Shown: positions 1 to 13,700 of the stretch, one piece after another
How positions within the stretch are numbered: position 1 is the first letter of the stretch
Layout of the letters: the number at the start of each line of letters is the position of its first letter
Assembly: GCF_032362555.1 (NCBI RefSeq)
Contig: NC_083524.1
Coordinates: forward strand, 2,962,001-3,026,000
Direction of reading: 5' to 3'
Length of the DNA stretch: 64,000 nt
From: Amyelois transitella
Taxonomy: Eukaryota > Arthropoda > Insecta > Lepidoptera > Pyralidae
The notes under the pieces: generated by a model
Seen by the model: only the letters and a program-made list of their open reading frames with translations
What the model was told of the DNA's origin: nothing
Database searches by the model: none
Made by a program: the position numbers and the translations under genes

Positions 1-625
1 AAGCAAATACCAAATGTCTTCCATTGAAACAGAACAGACCTTGTTGAAATTTGGCATAAAAATAAATATAATGAAATAACTGAGAGTTAATAAGGAATAA
101 TGAAAATAATACCACCGGAGCAAGTTTCTAGAAAACGTCTGTCAAACTTAAACGTCAATGGATAACTGATAATAAAAATAATAGAATACTCCCACCGCAC
201 ATCATTAACTCTTTCATTAATTAAGGAAAATATTATTCGATTATTTGATTGTTGATAAAAATAATAATAACAAAAACAACAACAGAAGAGGGCCAAGTCA
301 AATCTTGCAAAGTTCAAGAGGTCGTCGGTAGTCGTCGTAATTGATCAATCTAATGTATTTTGTTTACTGCCGGGTTATCAATCAATTGACGTCAATCTGC
401 TAAGGTTATCGCCGAGGCTTCCATCTTCTGTGATCAACGCATTCCAATGTCAGGGCAAGATAGTCACCTTTGCATGACTTATTATGATTTATAACACTAG
501 TACAGTACAGCTTTTTCAAATGATTTAACTACATACCAGTTTGATTGATGAGTCACAATTAGAATGAAAGTAATTGCTGAAACTATCAAAGTGATATACA
601 TAGACATCTAGACTGAAGATGAAAT

Positions 626-880
626 CATACATACATATAATCAAGTCTATGTCCATTGCGGGGAAGACAGAGCCAAAGGTCTTGAAAAGACTGATAGGCC
701 ACGTTCAGCTATTCGGCTTAATGATAGAATTGAGATTCAAATAGTGATAAGTTGCTAGCCATTCGTCTAAAAGAATCTCAAGTGTATAAGCCTATCCCTT
801 CGTCGTCTTTTACGACATCCATGGGAGTGAGATGGAGTGGTCCTATTCTTTTTTTATTGGTACCAGAAACCACACTGCAC
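626..880 (-). repeat. (TATG)n-tailed interspersed repeat, family A
   Basis: One of about nineteen copies in the window. In sense orientation the unit starts GTGCCGTGTGGTTCCCGGCA, is about 260 bp long and ends in (TATG)n. The family is SINE-like in size and in its simple-repeat tail, but I see no clear tRNA-type promoter boxes, so its class is unknown. This copy is reversed and diverged. Confidence 0.8.
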
Positions 881-2375
881 AAATCAATCATTTACAAAAC
901 AATAAAGAAAACAGTGCCAAGCGATCTGATGACGAAGACTCATGAGCCGAAACACAAGGTTCTGACCCTAAAGACAATGCATTTAAGCGAAATGGTGTCA
1001 AATATCAAGGTCTTTAACAAAATGATTGTGCACAACACAATGTGCTTTTAAAGGCACATTTCCGAGCACCTTATCCAATTTGTTGAATTATATGTCAACG
1101 CGTTGTACATTCCTTTGTAATAACGCATGATTATTGTCATTTTCATGACCGTTCACTTCGGCTGAGGCAAGTTCAACTTCCTTATTTTTGTTTATTATAA
1201 TATTAGCCGTTTCTTGTATTGTTCATACTAAAACGTTTAACATACACATTCAGTTCCTGAATTATGTTAAATTACTGTTTAACGAGTGAAATTTTTAGTT
1301 TCCTATTGGAATCATTTAAGAATATTTGATATTTGCTTATTTATTGATATGTGTTTAGAATAATTACTTATATTTCGTGTACTTCCGTTTGATGCAACCT
1401 CATAGTAGAAAATACAAAAAAGTTACTAAATTGTATGTACTTGATTTCCGATATTAATTTTTCTTTATACACTTTTAATTATCAATGCACGTTAATTTGC
1501 ATTCTGTGAAATTAATATAAATAGACCCTTCGTTATTCTCAGTAATAATTGAATGTGACTCAAAAGTGACCTTTCTTTGACAATTGTCCTAACGTGTTTC
1601 GTCTTTCGGATCATCACATCACGTATGCATTCGACCAAACAAATTGTGATATGTTTCGTGATAACGGGTTTCTCACGAGGCATATATGTCCGCGTACGTG
1701 ATCGGTCTTTATAAGCTGAGTAACCCAGTTCTTCATTTTTAGAACGAATCCTGTTTCTATATCTTAGATGTGATGTTACAACGGATTATTTTATTTTTGG
1801 TATTCTGGTCTGATATGAGTACTTTTCCTCATAATATTACTAACTCATACCTCTTTGGTACGAGGTTGACAGAGACAATAGTCACAAAACTCAAGGACCG
1901 ATGATAGAATTAGGGTTTTAAGATAGTTAACTAAAAGAAAAATTTAAATTGCAATGTTAGCTTAAGAGAGTGTCAGCGGTTTGCATTGCACATCATAAGT
2001 CAGTTGAATATTACATCAAAAGGCATAAATATTAGAAACTCATAATTTTAATACGGTAAATGTAATTATTATTTATTATAACTATCAATAATAATTTTAT
2101 TCTATCTCCATTTCTTGAATTTCAATTTAATCTTGTTATTTCTTAACCTAGTTAACAATTCTGTGCTTTAAACATATCAAGTCATTGCCGTGGCGAGTCT
2201 TATCTTTGCGAACAAGAATGTTCTATTGCGTCCATTTATTGAGAGATATCTGAAGAATATAAAGCTGGATAGCCATTCGGTGCAACTTTGTCTTAACAGA
2301 TAAGCTCTTTAAGAAAGGGCATCGTTACTGTTGCGTTTTGACGCAAATGTTACTGTAATCGCCACTATTGCTACA

Positions 2376-2572
2376 TCTTATATATAAAATGATCGTTCCC
2401 GTACTCCTTTGTAACGGCTTGCCCGATTCTCATGAAATTTTGTGTGCATGTTAAGTATGTAGGTCTAAGAATCGGCCAACATTTATTTTTCATACCCGTT
2501 AACATTTTTTTTTAACTAGAAATTACTTAAACTTTATTTATATGGCAAAGCAACATTTGCCGGGACAGCTAG
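2376..2572 (+). mobile_element. Short Helitron-like non-autonomous repeat
   Basis: Begins TCTTATATATAAAATG and ends in GGGACAGCTAG followed by T. A TC start, a CTAG end and insertion before T fit Helitron termini, which neither duplicate the target nor have inverted ends. Classification is an inference from the ends and from similar copies elsewhere in the window. Confidence 0.45.
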
Positions 2573-4648
2573 TTTTAGTCCTATTTTCTCTGTATGTACA
2601 TATGTATGCACTAATCTCTTGAACTTTTGGACGGATTTTGTTCCTTTTTGAAATGTAAGAAAGAGGGTTTTCTAAAGAAGGTTTATAATATAAATGCTAC
2701 CCGTGGAAAGCCGAGGCGGATCGCTAATCAAGAAAAAGGCCATGCTTTTCAATGGTAAATACTTCTTATAACGTTAGGGATGGTCTAGCAGAAAATCTTT
2801 AGAGCTTTAAATATATCAAAATCGCGTGCTTCGTATCAATAGCACCTTAGACTTGGTTATAATTTAACTCAAATTTAAATTTAGCGGTAACAGTAACCAC
2901 AATATTAAAAATTTACTCGTAAATGGTGCAATTTGCATAGCAAGAGATTTGACACCTTGTTTCCTTATGATAATAGGTATAGTACAACTCACACTAAGTA
3001 TTAATTCTAACCAAAGCAGTAATCTTTTTAATTAATCAAAAAAAATGAACTTACAATACAAAAATCCTCTATCACAAATTCGACTAATGCATCCGAAACA
3101 CCACTTTGGTATCAATTGTTACCACAAATAAAGGTAATGTGATCATAATCTTCTGCATCAGATCAACTCAGTGGATACCACCAAATAAAACTACCATCAA
3201 CATTGTTCCCATCGGATGTTCAATTCTAAACAATATAAGTTGCCACTTGGCACTTATCTCTTATCTGTACTATCAACCATCGCATTCCATTGTTATCTAG
3301 CTGAGAGCACAAATTGATATGATTACAGAAGATTAACTACTTTATTTTATAGTTCGTTTCAAGTTAATGGTTTGCCTGCAACTCACAGATCGAAACCTTG
3401 GTCTAAGAATTGAAAAATGGCGACAGTCGATCAGTTGATAGTGGTGTCTCGCAAAAATGCTTTTCTATTCCCGCCTAAAAGTCTCACCAATTCTTTAACC
3501 TATTTAAAAGCATATGTTTTTCTGTGGCAAAACAAACACACTTTCACATTTATAATATTTTTGTGGATGGATATGCTCATATGTCAAAGCCATTCCTTAA
3601 GTTCATTCAAATAATGATATTTTTTTAATAACCGATTTTGGTAAAACAAACTCTATACGTTTTGCTGAGTAAAAACAAAGCGATTGGCGAAAGTTTTAAA
3701 TAAATCAGTTCAGAACTTTCTGAGATAAGCGTGATTAAGATTAATACATAAAGTTTTTTTAGTGTCCCTCTATCCATTTCAGTCAAAAATATTATTATTA
3801 TTTAAGTTAATACATATAATAGTTATGGATCAGTTTCTGTCCTTACTTTATTTTGTCCTTAGGAGCAACGGATCGCTCACTTAATGTGCCTTTGAGTACA
3901 TTAATTATAGATAAATGGTTATTTCTTTGATACCATCGTCTTTTAATTACTGTTCTCGGCTTCTGATTTGGCTAGTTTTTGGCTTAAGAGATGAGTTTTG
4001 ATTGTAGAAAATGGAAATGAAATGTAGTCTTTACCTTTTACTGTTTTAGTTAACCATTTATTAGATTTTAGAAGTTTACACGTACGCTTCTCCAACGCGT
4101 ACGCAGCTCAGACACATAATATATACTTTACTACAAAATTACCCGTTTCGCATCTTTATCCCTTCTGAAACAGACAGTGATAATAGTTTCAAAGGAGTAG
4201 AGAGAGTCAATAATCTTTGAAAAAGGGTCACAGTAAATTTTATGATTTAAAACGAGATGATTGACAGCTTGCTAGTCCAGCTCATGAGAGAATCTTAAGT
4301 TTACAAGCCTTTTGACTTAACAGTCCATATGGGACTAGAATCAGCTGGGCATGCAGTATGTTTTTTTAACTTCAGTACAAGACCAGCATCGACTCTGTCA
4401 GGGCTAAAGACGTGATTTATAATGATACTGACGACCCGCCCCGGCTTTGTACGGGTAGCATTTATAGATATAAACCTTGCTAAGAAATCATTTTAAACAG
4501 GAACAAAATACATTCACAACTAGTGTAGTGATAACTTCACTGAATGTTTTCAGACACTCTTGGCGCAAGTTCGGATTGCGCCATCCATTGAGAGGATATA
4601 AATGGTTTGTAAGACAATGTAACGTCTCAAAATTCATAGAATCCTTAC

Positions 4649-4743
4649 CTCCAACGCCTCCTGAGCCGTGTGGAGGTAATCCCTCAGCATGGCCTCCTGG
4701 ATGCTCAGCCATTCTAGCCGGGGATCTTCTAGCTGCGTCACCT
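4649..4743 (-). CDS. kibra: kibra coding exon 3 (end of WW2, start of coiled coil)
   Basis: A TTTTCAG acceptor and GTAAGG donor bound 95 nt reading [12 protein letters not shown] then [19 protein letters not shown]. It ends in phase 0. No continuing exon was recognised between 1 and 4648 on the minus strand, so the next exon should lie outside the window. Confidence 0.9.
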
Positions 4744-7700
4744 CTGAAAATAAATAAATTTAATTTATTTATTTGTTTATTTTTCCCGATATAAAAGCCG
4801 TGTGGTTCCCGGCACTTAAGAAAAGGACCACTCTATATCTATCAAATTAATGTCGTTCAATGCTACTAAAGGAAAGGCTATGAACTTTGGATTCTTCAAC
4901 TGGCACTATTTAAATCTCAATTCCATCATTAAGCCATACAGCTGAACGTGGCCTTGCAGTCTTTTCAAGACAGAATTTTGGTCTCAAAAGTCTTATATCT
5001 CAATGTCCAGCAGTGAATGGCTAGATAGAAAAAAAATGTAAGAAACTTTGTGCCAAATTACTGGTTACAGGTATAAATATTCTTCAGCCCAGGCTCCTCT
5101 TAAGAGAGGTGAGGATATACCTTACCAAAATTAAGAACAGGATTTATTTATTTATTTAAACTTCATTGCACAAAACACAAATGTTTAGCACAATTGGCGG
5201 ATTTAATACCAGTCAACCATTGGGTCTGACAGAGAACTTTGTGGGGTCAAACTAAATAAATACATTTATACCTACAAAAAATACAAAATTCTTCCTTCTA
5301 GTGATAGTCTTGGAAGGCAGCAGGTGGATAGACAGTGGTAGACAGACAATTATATCTCGTGAACTACGGTACAGTCTAACTCACATACCCTACAACTTCT
5401 TAAGCTGTAGTAAAAAACATATAGTTAGACAAATCCGCGTTAACATTGACACAAATCTTGTCAAAACACTTCCTCCTGTCCTAACAATACATGATGGATA
5501 ACGTTTTCGAGTTACAGACAGACAGACGGACATGGACATGTCTTGGCGGATGTATTGCCTCATATAAATCTAAAAGTAAAATATTTTTCCGTACCTGTCA
5601 AACCAAAATTTTACTCTTAAAAATCTTTTAAACTCCATCGTATAAGAAAAAACCCCAGTAGCCGACCTGTCTATGACCAACTTACCTTTTAAGAGTTTAT
5701 AAGAATAGCCTATACATACAGACAGAGAAAATAAGGGGGCTTAATAATATGTGATTATAATGATAGTAACTAAATAAATGAAATATGATTTAGTATCTTT
5801 GTAATGCTACAACATTACGCGAAATAAGCTGCGAAGAACGATTCGTAATGAGACAAATATTCATTGATTGTGATAAGATTATTGTTATCAATTCGATTAT
5901 TTCGCTAATTCGCATACGAATAAATATATTGTCATTGATAAGAATCTTCGGCCCAACGTCGCCCAACCCACAGTCATATAAGTGAAACATCATCTAGTTA
6001 TTCTTTGGGCATTAATCGTCATCTGTCTTGAGAGGAGCCCGCTCCGCCCATTTTTGACCATGATCCTGGATTTAGAGTCACCCAGACTCAGGGTTTTACA
6101 CGAAACGACTCCTATCTGATCTCCGCAAACTTTACAGAGTAAACTAAGTCATAGATAACTAGTTCCTTGGACTGTGCAGGTTAACTCGCGATGTTTTCTT
6201 CACCGTAAGATCATAGAGACACATTTGACTATTTTATTTTTGACAGAATTGACCCCTGACCGTACTTCTCAGAAAAACATGACCCAGTAAAACAAAGCTA
6301 ATCGCAAATAAAGCATAAAAACTGTAACATCCGAGGTCAAAGGTTAACATACATACATCGTACTACAGGAACCAATCATATGGGACGTGGAGTGCATTCC
6401 TGAGTCACTTGTACGATGCGTGATAGACAAAGTGACGGACTGGGGTGTCAGTCATTCAAGATATTTTTGGGATAAGCGGTACTGGACTATATCTATACTA
6501 TGTATATAGTAACTGACAATGAAATGACAGAAAACGAACAGCTCAAACCATTAGGCCTAAAAATTTGGCATGTTCCTTATGTGGTCTAATACTGCGCTAA
6601 GATTTCTGATTTTCACGCGGAAAAGGCAATTATCGAGGATTTTTGTTTTACGTGGTCGTCCCCTAGTGTAAAATAAAATCTTCTTTTCAGTTCAGTTTTC
6701 AGTCGCAAGAAGATTTTTATTGGGTATAGCTAGAAAAGGTATATCCACCACGATGAAGAAGTGCCTTGCATTCAGCGGTGCTGGATAAGAATGTTGCTTA
6801 CAACACAAATTTCACAAATAACCCTTAAGATCCAGGCTCTTTTTTTAAAAACTGTACAGTAACGTAAATCTTGACCAGATTCGCGACAGTAAATTGACAT
6901 AAACATAAAAGAATTATATTGTAGAACCACAGAACACAGAGTTGTTAGAACTAGATTCGAGTGTGGAGCTATTAAAAAGACTTCAAAATACCTCAAAAAT
7001 TCTCAGAAACCTTATCAGTTGGCAACCCTACACTAGGCTATCTTTCAATTACTATATCAATTCTGGAGCCACAAGGCCAACACAGATCTTACTCACTCCA
7101 TCAGATTATGGAAACAATACGACAGTAATTTTAGCTATTGGTATTCCGAAATCGAGGGAATTAGGATTTTATGCTTGTGTTTCATGACCCGTGAGATATG
7201 ATCTTATTATATCGCAAAGAAGTACAAAACCGTGTAGTTTCTGGCAAAACAGAACCACCAAATATTTTTCTGTAATTCATAAGAATCTTTGGGCTTAGTT
7301 ATTATACGTCTGAAACAAGAACCGTTGTTGTGTGGTGCTCGGAACTTAAGAATAAGACCACTTCCATATATTTTCCATGAATGTCATAAAAGACGACTAA
7401 GGGAAAGACTTATTAACTTTGGAATTCTTCTTGTACGCGATGAGCTATCAACCTATCACTTTTTGAATCTCATTCCATCTAAAGCCGAACGTGGCCTTTC
7501 ATTATTTCCAAGACTATAGGCTCTGTCTACACCGTAAACAAGCACACAATTTACAGATACAACCTGTGTAAGAACTACACACCCGAGTGGTGAGGTTTAC
7601 GCATATTTACACTTCCATCTGTCGATAGATTGATGAGTAGAGAATGAGATGACAAAAGCACCAATAACTAATAAAATTTATCTTTAAAAAAACTATCTAA

Positions 7701-10700
7701 ATAAATTCAGAGAAGGCATGTACTTTTGCACACCCCAGGGTGTTAATGCTACTGCTCAGAATACAATTATCATGTGTTGTGATAATAAGAGAAGAATTTC
7801 CCTAATATTTCTTAAAGAATCATCCGTATTTCAGTCAGATAGTTCAAGAGTCGTTTATACATTCATATTTCTAGGCACTGTACTGTAATTTTCCGGAACT
7901 CAAAAAAGACATAGCCAAAAATGATATAACCAACCAACAAATTGAAGAAAAAAAAAATTATCAATCCGATTGAATATTCCACATTAATACTTGCTGGAAT
8001 TGAAATAATACTAACAGTTACTAAAGATAAAGCTGCTAATATTAAAAGCACAATATAAACCGGTCAAGCGACTACATTTCCTCGGTATCGGCTAAATAAA
8101 TTTCACGGTCAAAACAAAATCTTTATCTATACATTTCCACACATTGGTGTCAAATAAAATGCAGTCGGTCTGAAGCTTATAAATATTGTAAGAGTATATA
8201 AAGAAAATGGCAATAGAAAGATTACGTGCCTTGATAAAAGTCGACAGTATAATATAGAGGATGAGGCATTTAACAATAGGTATAAAAGTTATAGCAAATA
8301 TGTTTACGAGTATAGATTTAGATGAAAACATGCTAATTCTGTAGATTGTTAAGATCGATATATCAAATTTTCGGAATATACAAAATCTAAATACTCGTAT
8401 ATAAAATAAAAATATACTATGTTATGATAACTAGACAAAACTTCCTGAATTTCGTTTTTGTTATCAAACTAATACAAATAATTAGTAAAATGTGAGCTCA
8501 AGTAACTAAATAATAACCTTCAAAAATACCTATTAAGTAAAAAACACCCCATTCCCGGTATTTTGTTTCACATTTTCATTCACTAAAATAATCATCCACA
8601 TTCCAAGTTTATTCAAATGAACAGATCCCAAGTTCTTCAATAAATTCAAATGGACGTCCAGTTTATTTCTAACGCCTAGATTCTCGCAAAGTTAAATGCC
8701 AACCAAAGAAGTCGTAGTATTTGAATGAAAGCTATCAAGATACTATCTTTGGCTTGGAAACTCTGTTTTAAAGAGCAATTATTTAGAAAAAAAAAAACAC
8801 ACATTAAGAATAAATTGAAGGAAAGCCTCGAGGGAAGAATTTAATATTTTGTGATAGTTGCATCGTGCATTTTAACTTAGTAAGTTTCAATTAGATTCCC
8901 ATACTGGAGGATATAGATATGTCTGTCATTACATACATATTTATGTACCTGAATGCTGCTTCGGAAGAATCCATTACTATAATTTGCATAGTAAATAGTG
9001 TTTCTCAACTCGAATGAATTATTTTAAGCGTGCCTACAATGTTGGACACACGCATGAGGCATGTTTTTGAAGTAATTATAGTAATTCTAATACTTTTCAT
9101 TTAAGTAAAACGGTAGTGAATGGCAATAATAATGTGTAGGGACAGATACTCTCTCATTGAAACTTATTCCTAATTGCTCTCTCTGTTATTTTTCAACGTA
9201 CGGCTACGTCTAAGATATAGGGTAATAATGTTCTGTTTTATGTAACCAAATAGTTAATTTTTCATTTAGTGTCTTTGTATTATTCTTATTCCATTAAATT
9301 CAGGTTTGAGATAAATGTGAGTCACAAATAAACTGAAATTCCTTAGACAAAAAACTAAATGTAAAAAAATTCGTAGGGCATGATCTAAAAATAAGATTAC
9401 CTAAAGGAAAATAGTAATTCCATAAATTATTTTAATTAGTAATTAGCTACGTGTCATCCTGACGATAAGTATAATGTAGACCTGGGCGCGACAGTATCAA
9501 CAGATCTACATGGGTAAAACACGGGTCCATTGGGCACCATAAACGACTACAGCAAAATTTGCATACGTTTGAATACTTGCAAATAACAACACTGCAGCTA
9601 CTGTATACAATTTACTGACGCTGGTCCTGGTCTCCTATATCTTTAAGACACTAGCTATTTATTTAATAGACTGGCATTTTATACAGTAAAGAATTTTAAA
9701 TGTTGCTGGAATTATGGAGTTAAATGTTGCTATTTGTGGAAATAAATGACGTCGTTTGCATTACAGATGAAATTCTTAGATAGGAAATGGAATGTTGAAA
9801 TAGAATAATAAATAATAGTGATGGATATAAGTAAAGTTAAGTATTCAAAGGCGCTTACTCTGAAAAGGAGTATGTACATGATAAATTGAAAGTGTACAAT
9901 TTAGATGCAAGAATTGTTTAGTCGATGGGAGGTTTATAGTGAAGTATAAATAATAAATACGCGACCAATTCAAATTCTAGATGCCTTATCCCTCGTGCAA
10001 GTAAAGTATAGTGGTACTCGCTGTTGCATAGCAAATGGGACAGAGATCTGCGCACACGCGTGTAACTTGCTGAATTATGAGAATACTGGCCCTAGCTACA
10101 CCGCCGTAAATAAGGAGCCAGTTTACCCTAACATGTTTGAAATAAATTAAAATAACTCAGCCATTATCAGTTTAAGTAATGGCGTAAGTTATTAGAGACG
10201 TTTACTCAATACGCACACAAGTTATTGATCGGTTTCATTATTAGTGATTTCTGTGTGGTGGTTTCGCAAAGATCTACAGCTGAAGTTCTGAAGGTGATAA
10301 TATTTCTTTCAAATTAATCTTCCCTACTGTTACAAGTACCATAAGGTTAACCTGTGCCGCATTTGCTGTATAGCTAGTCACATGATTTTCAGTTATTTCA
10401 ATCAAAACATTTTTTTTTATTTCGCACTTTAGCCATGACATCACAATGGATTTTAAATATCATTGTAGGTTCAATAACAGAGATAAATTGTTTGATAACA
10501 AAAGGCATTAATGTATCAATATTTTGGTCGGATTAATCAATCAAATCTAAAGATTTACAGCACATTTTGAATGCAATGCGGAAATTGCGAAACGTAATTG
10601 ATAATGGTGGTATTTTAGCTTTACTAGATAACAATCTGGGTGTACATGACTGCGAGCCCGTAGGCAAAGTCTTGTCTTCAATCAATGATCTACCTAACGA

Positions 10701-13700
10701 GCCTGTATCGGATGGATCAGTAGATGCCACGGGTGGTCTTGGTGTAGAAAAAACAGAAAATGGCGGAAAAGCCACGCTCTCTGATAAATAATGCATAGGA
10801 ATGTGCGTGAACGCAGCAGCGTGCGAAAATGTATGACCCTGCTTATAAGTAGCCTACCGTTAGTGGTGTACCATTCACACGATCCGTTGTGAAAGAAATT
10901 AGATTTGGACATAGCCGTGTACCACCTTGGAGCTCATCTTGCTTACCATCACGCAGATTGAAGACAAACGGTTTTAAAAATTTTAATGTAAAAATAAATC
11001 TTGATAAGTTTTGTTGTGGTGTTTCAAAATAATTGCCTAATAGGAATAGGGTAGGCAAAGACTATGGATTAATCTCTCTCTCTCTAACAAAGTAATGAGT
11101 CTGGATGATAATGGACGATTACGGGTACTCCTAACATCTCCCTTTTTAAGAATATTGGTAAATATTTTTAATAACAATATTGCTGAAATAATAACATCAA
11201 TGAACTTAAAACACCCAAGACAGAGGAATGAAAGCCAATATATTTAATGGCCGAGCCTCACAAATCGTTACTAAGATTTGACTTCACAACTCGGTATATT
11301 GATGACATTATAAGACATAAGACAAGATTATAAATTGAATTTAGTGATTGAATTATGATTTCAAACCAATACTTGTGCCGTGAATAACTGTCATAATGCA
11401 TGAGGTGTAAAAGCTTCACTAAAATAATGCCATGTCACATAATTTCCAACAATAGTTCAAATAGGTCAATGCCCTATTGCATAAATGAAATATTATGTAA
11501 GTAACGAAAATTAAATCAAATACTAACAGGAGGTCAATGTCATGACTTGAGTCATGCTATTGTTTAAAGCCATGCTTGGTTAAATATTAAAGTATACTTA
11601 AATTATGTACACTGAATACGACCTTAATAAATGCATTTGTATTTATTATTAAATATAGTATCGTTGAGTTAGTATCTCGTAACGCAGTCACACTTACTTC
11701 GACGCTAACTCAATTTGTGTAATTTGTCCTGTATATATTTATTTATTCACTTGTTATCTTATAATTTTAAAATACCTTCATCTCTTTCTCTGTTGATGAT
11801 TTCCCTCACTGTAAGAGCATCGCTAAGCCCCTAACAAATAGATCTTCTTGACATCACAACCTTTTTAAGTCTGTCACTCAATTTAACAACCTTAACATTC
11901 TCATTTCCACTGTGTTAAATTCTGCTTCCATGCCTTTTCTGCCACACTAAAAAAATATCTTACATATACATTATCATGCCTCTTTTCCGAAGGGATAAAC
12001 TGACTACATCTTTCCACGATCCCTGCATACCTAATTCTTTCGCTTCGACTACATTCTAGATTCTCTCATGCAAGTTTATCAGTTCAGAGTGCTCTAACCT
12101 TTCGCCACGACATGGTTATAAATAGATGAACAACTTGTACAAAAAAAGATTTATCTTACGCTTGTTGTGGTTGATGTAGTAGCGCCCAATTTGGGGGTCG
12201 TAGGCCTCCTCCCACCCATGGGGCAGCTCATTGTCAATACAGTCCGCGAAAGAAGAAGGTTTGGTATATCTGAAACAAAGAGAAATAAATATTTAAACAT
12301 ATACAAGCAAGGTTGAGTTAGGCTTAAAGTTCGATATATGAGTTTAACATATATGGGATATATGTATATACATTTAACCACATTACTACATAGTATAAAA
12401 CAAAGTCGCTATTTTAGTCTGTTTGTGTGTATGCTTAAATCTTTAAAATTACGCAACGGATTTTGATGCGGTTTTTTGTAACAGGTAGAGTGATTCAAGA
12501 GGAAGGTTTTTATGTATATTTTTTCCGAATTTTGCACCCGTGCGAAGCCGGGGCGGGTCGCTAGTATTATAAAAAAAAAAAAACAAAAACAAAACTTATG
12601 CGGATAAACATTCAATGCCAATCAGAAAAGTCATCATGGCCTAGAGATCCTATCCAGAACCTGTAGGAAGTAAGCAAGAACACAACCATTATCCCATACA
12701 GGTAAAACATAATAACCTAAAAACATAAAAAAATCTACAATCACCTTTTATCTAAATTTATATTAGATAAAAGGTGGCTTTTATACCAAATCTCGCGAGG
12801 AACATTCATGGACTTTAATTTTCAAGTTTTCAAAGAAACCTAAAATTAAATTATTTATTGCCTTACCATACAACATTAAAACAAAGTTTAAAATTATTAC
12901 AGATATTCAGTAGATAGATTGATAACTATGTAAATGAAAGCAATAGGAATAAATTCCCATACAAAACCCAAACTTACAATGTAAATTTTCCCACGAAAAA
13001 ATTGGAACCTATTACAATAGCTCCCATAACTATCATTAAAACAAAATAAAAATGATCAGGGGCCGTCATTATTTCCAAACTTTTTTTTTGTTATTCTGTA
13101 ACATGTGGCTGTAGATTTTAATTTAGTCTATTAATGGGCTTTGGTTTTGCTTTGCTTTACAAGTCATGGATTTAATATAAGCTTTACCTAATGATAAACA
13201 GAAGGTGGCTTTGCCTGATGTAATTAATTAATTTTGTTTTCCTAGCAAAATCCATACTAATAACATAAAGCTGAAGAGTTTGTTTGTTTGAACGCGCTCA
13301 TCTCAGGAACTACTGGTTTCGTATTGAAAAATTCTTTTTGTGTTGAAAAGACCATTTATCGAGGAAGGCTTAAGGCTATTATATACCATCACGCTGCAAC
13401 TATTAGGAGTGAAGAAATAATGGAGAATGCGAAAAAAATCGGGGAAAATTATTCATCCTTCAGAACTTCGATGTTGCCCAAAATAACGCGAACGAAGTCG
13501 CGGGCACAGCAAGTAATTAATAAACCCTTCAGAAATTGCCAGTACGAATTCATAGCAGTTGTAAACTGTTTAGTAGTAAACGCATCATTGGGATAACCTT
13601 GACAACACAATATTTATTGACGTTTATTATTCACAAATCGATAAATAAGTAAACCAAAGAAATACGAAGTCCTATTAAAACTAAGGATCATAAAATTATA

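Larger units (their letters stand above)
1..4648. other. Probable kibra intron 3 sequence, no exon recognised
   Basis: AT-rich DNA with scattered short open frames that show no domain, no credible splice context and no codon pattern. It contains a repeat copy at 626-880, Helitron-like fragments at 2376-2572 and about 2600-2740, and the end of another at about 4433-4470. I see no other structure worth a gene call. Confidence 0.6.
4744..12159. other. kibra intron 2, repeat-bearing, no supported gene
   Basis: Contains two copies of the (TATG)-tailed repeat (4797-4981, 7325-7537), a LINE-like fragment at about 5135-5260, a second repeat type at about 6000-6230, a SINE tail at 11642-11750 and a repeat fragment at about 11955-12110. 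Two minus-strand hydrophobic open frames lie at 7863-8331, and a 74-codon plus-strand frame lies at 10567-10791. Neither has a recognisable domain. Confidence 0.6.
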
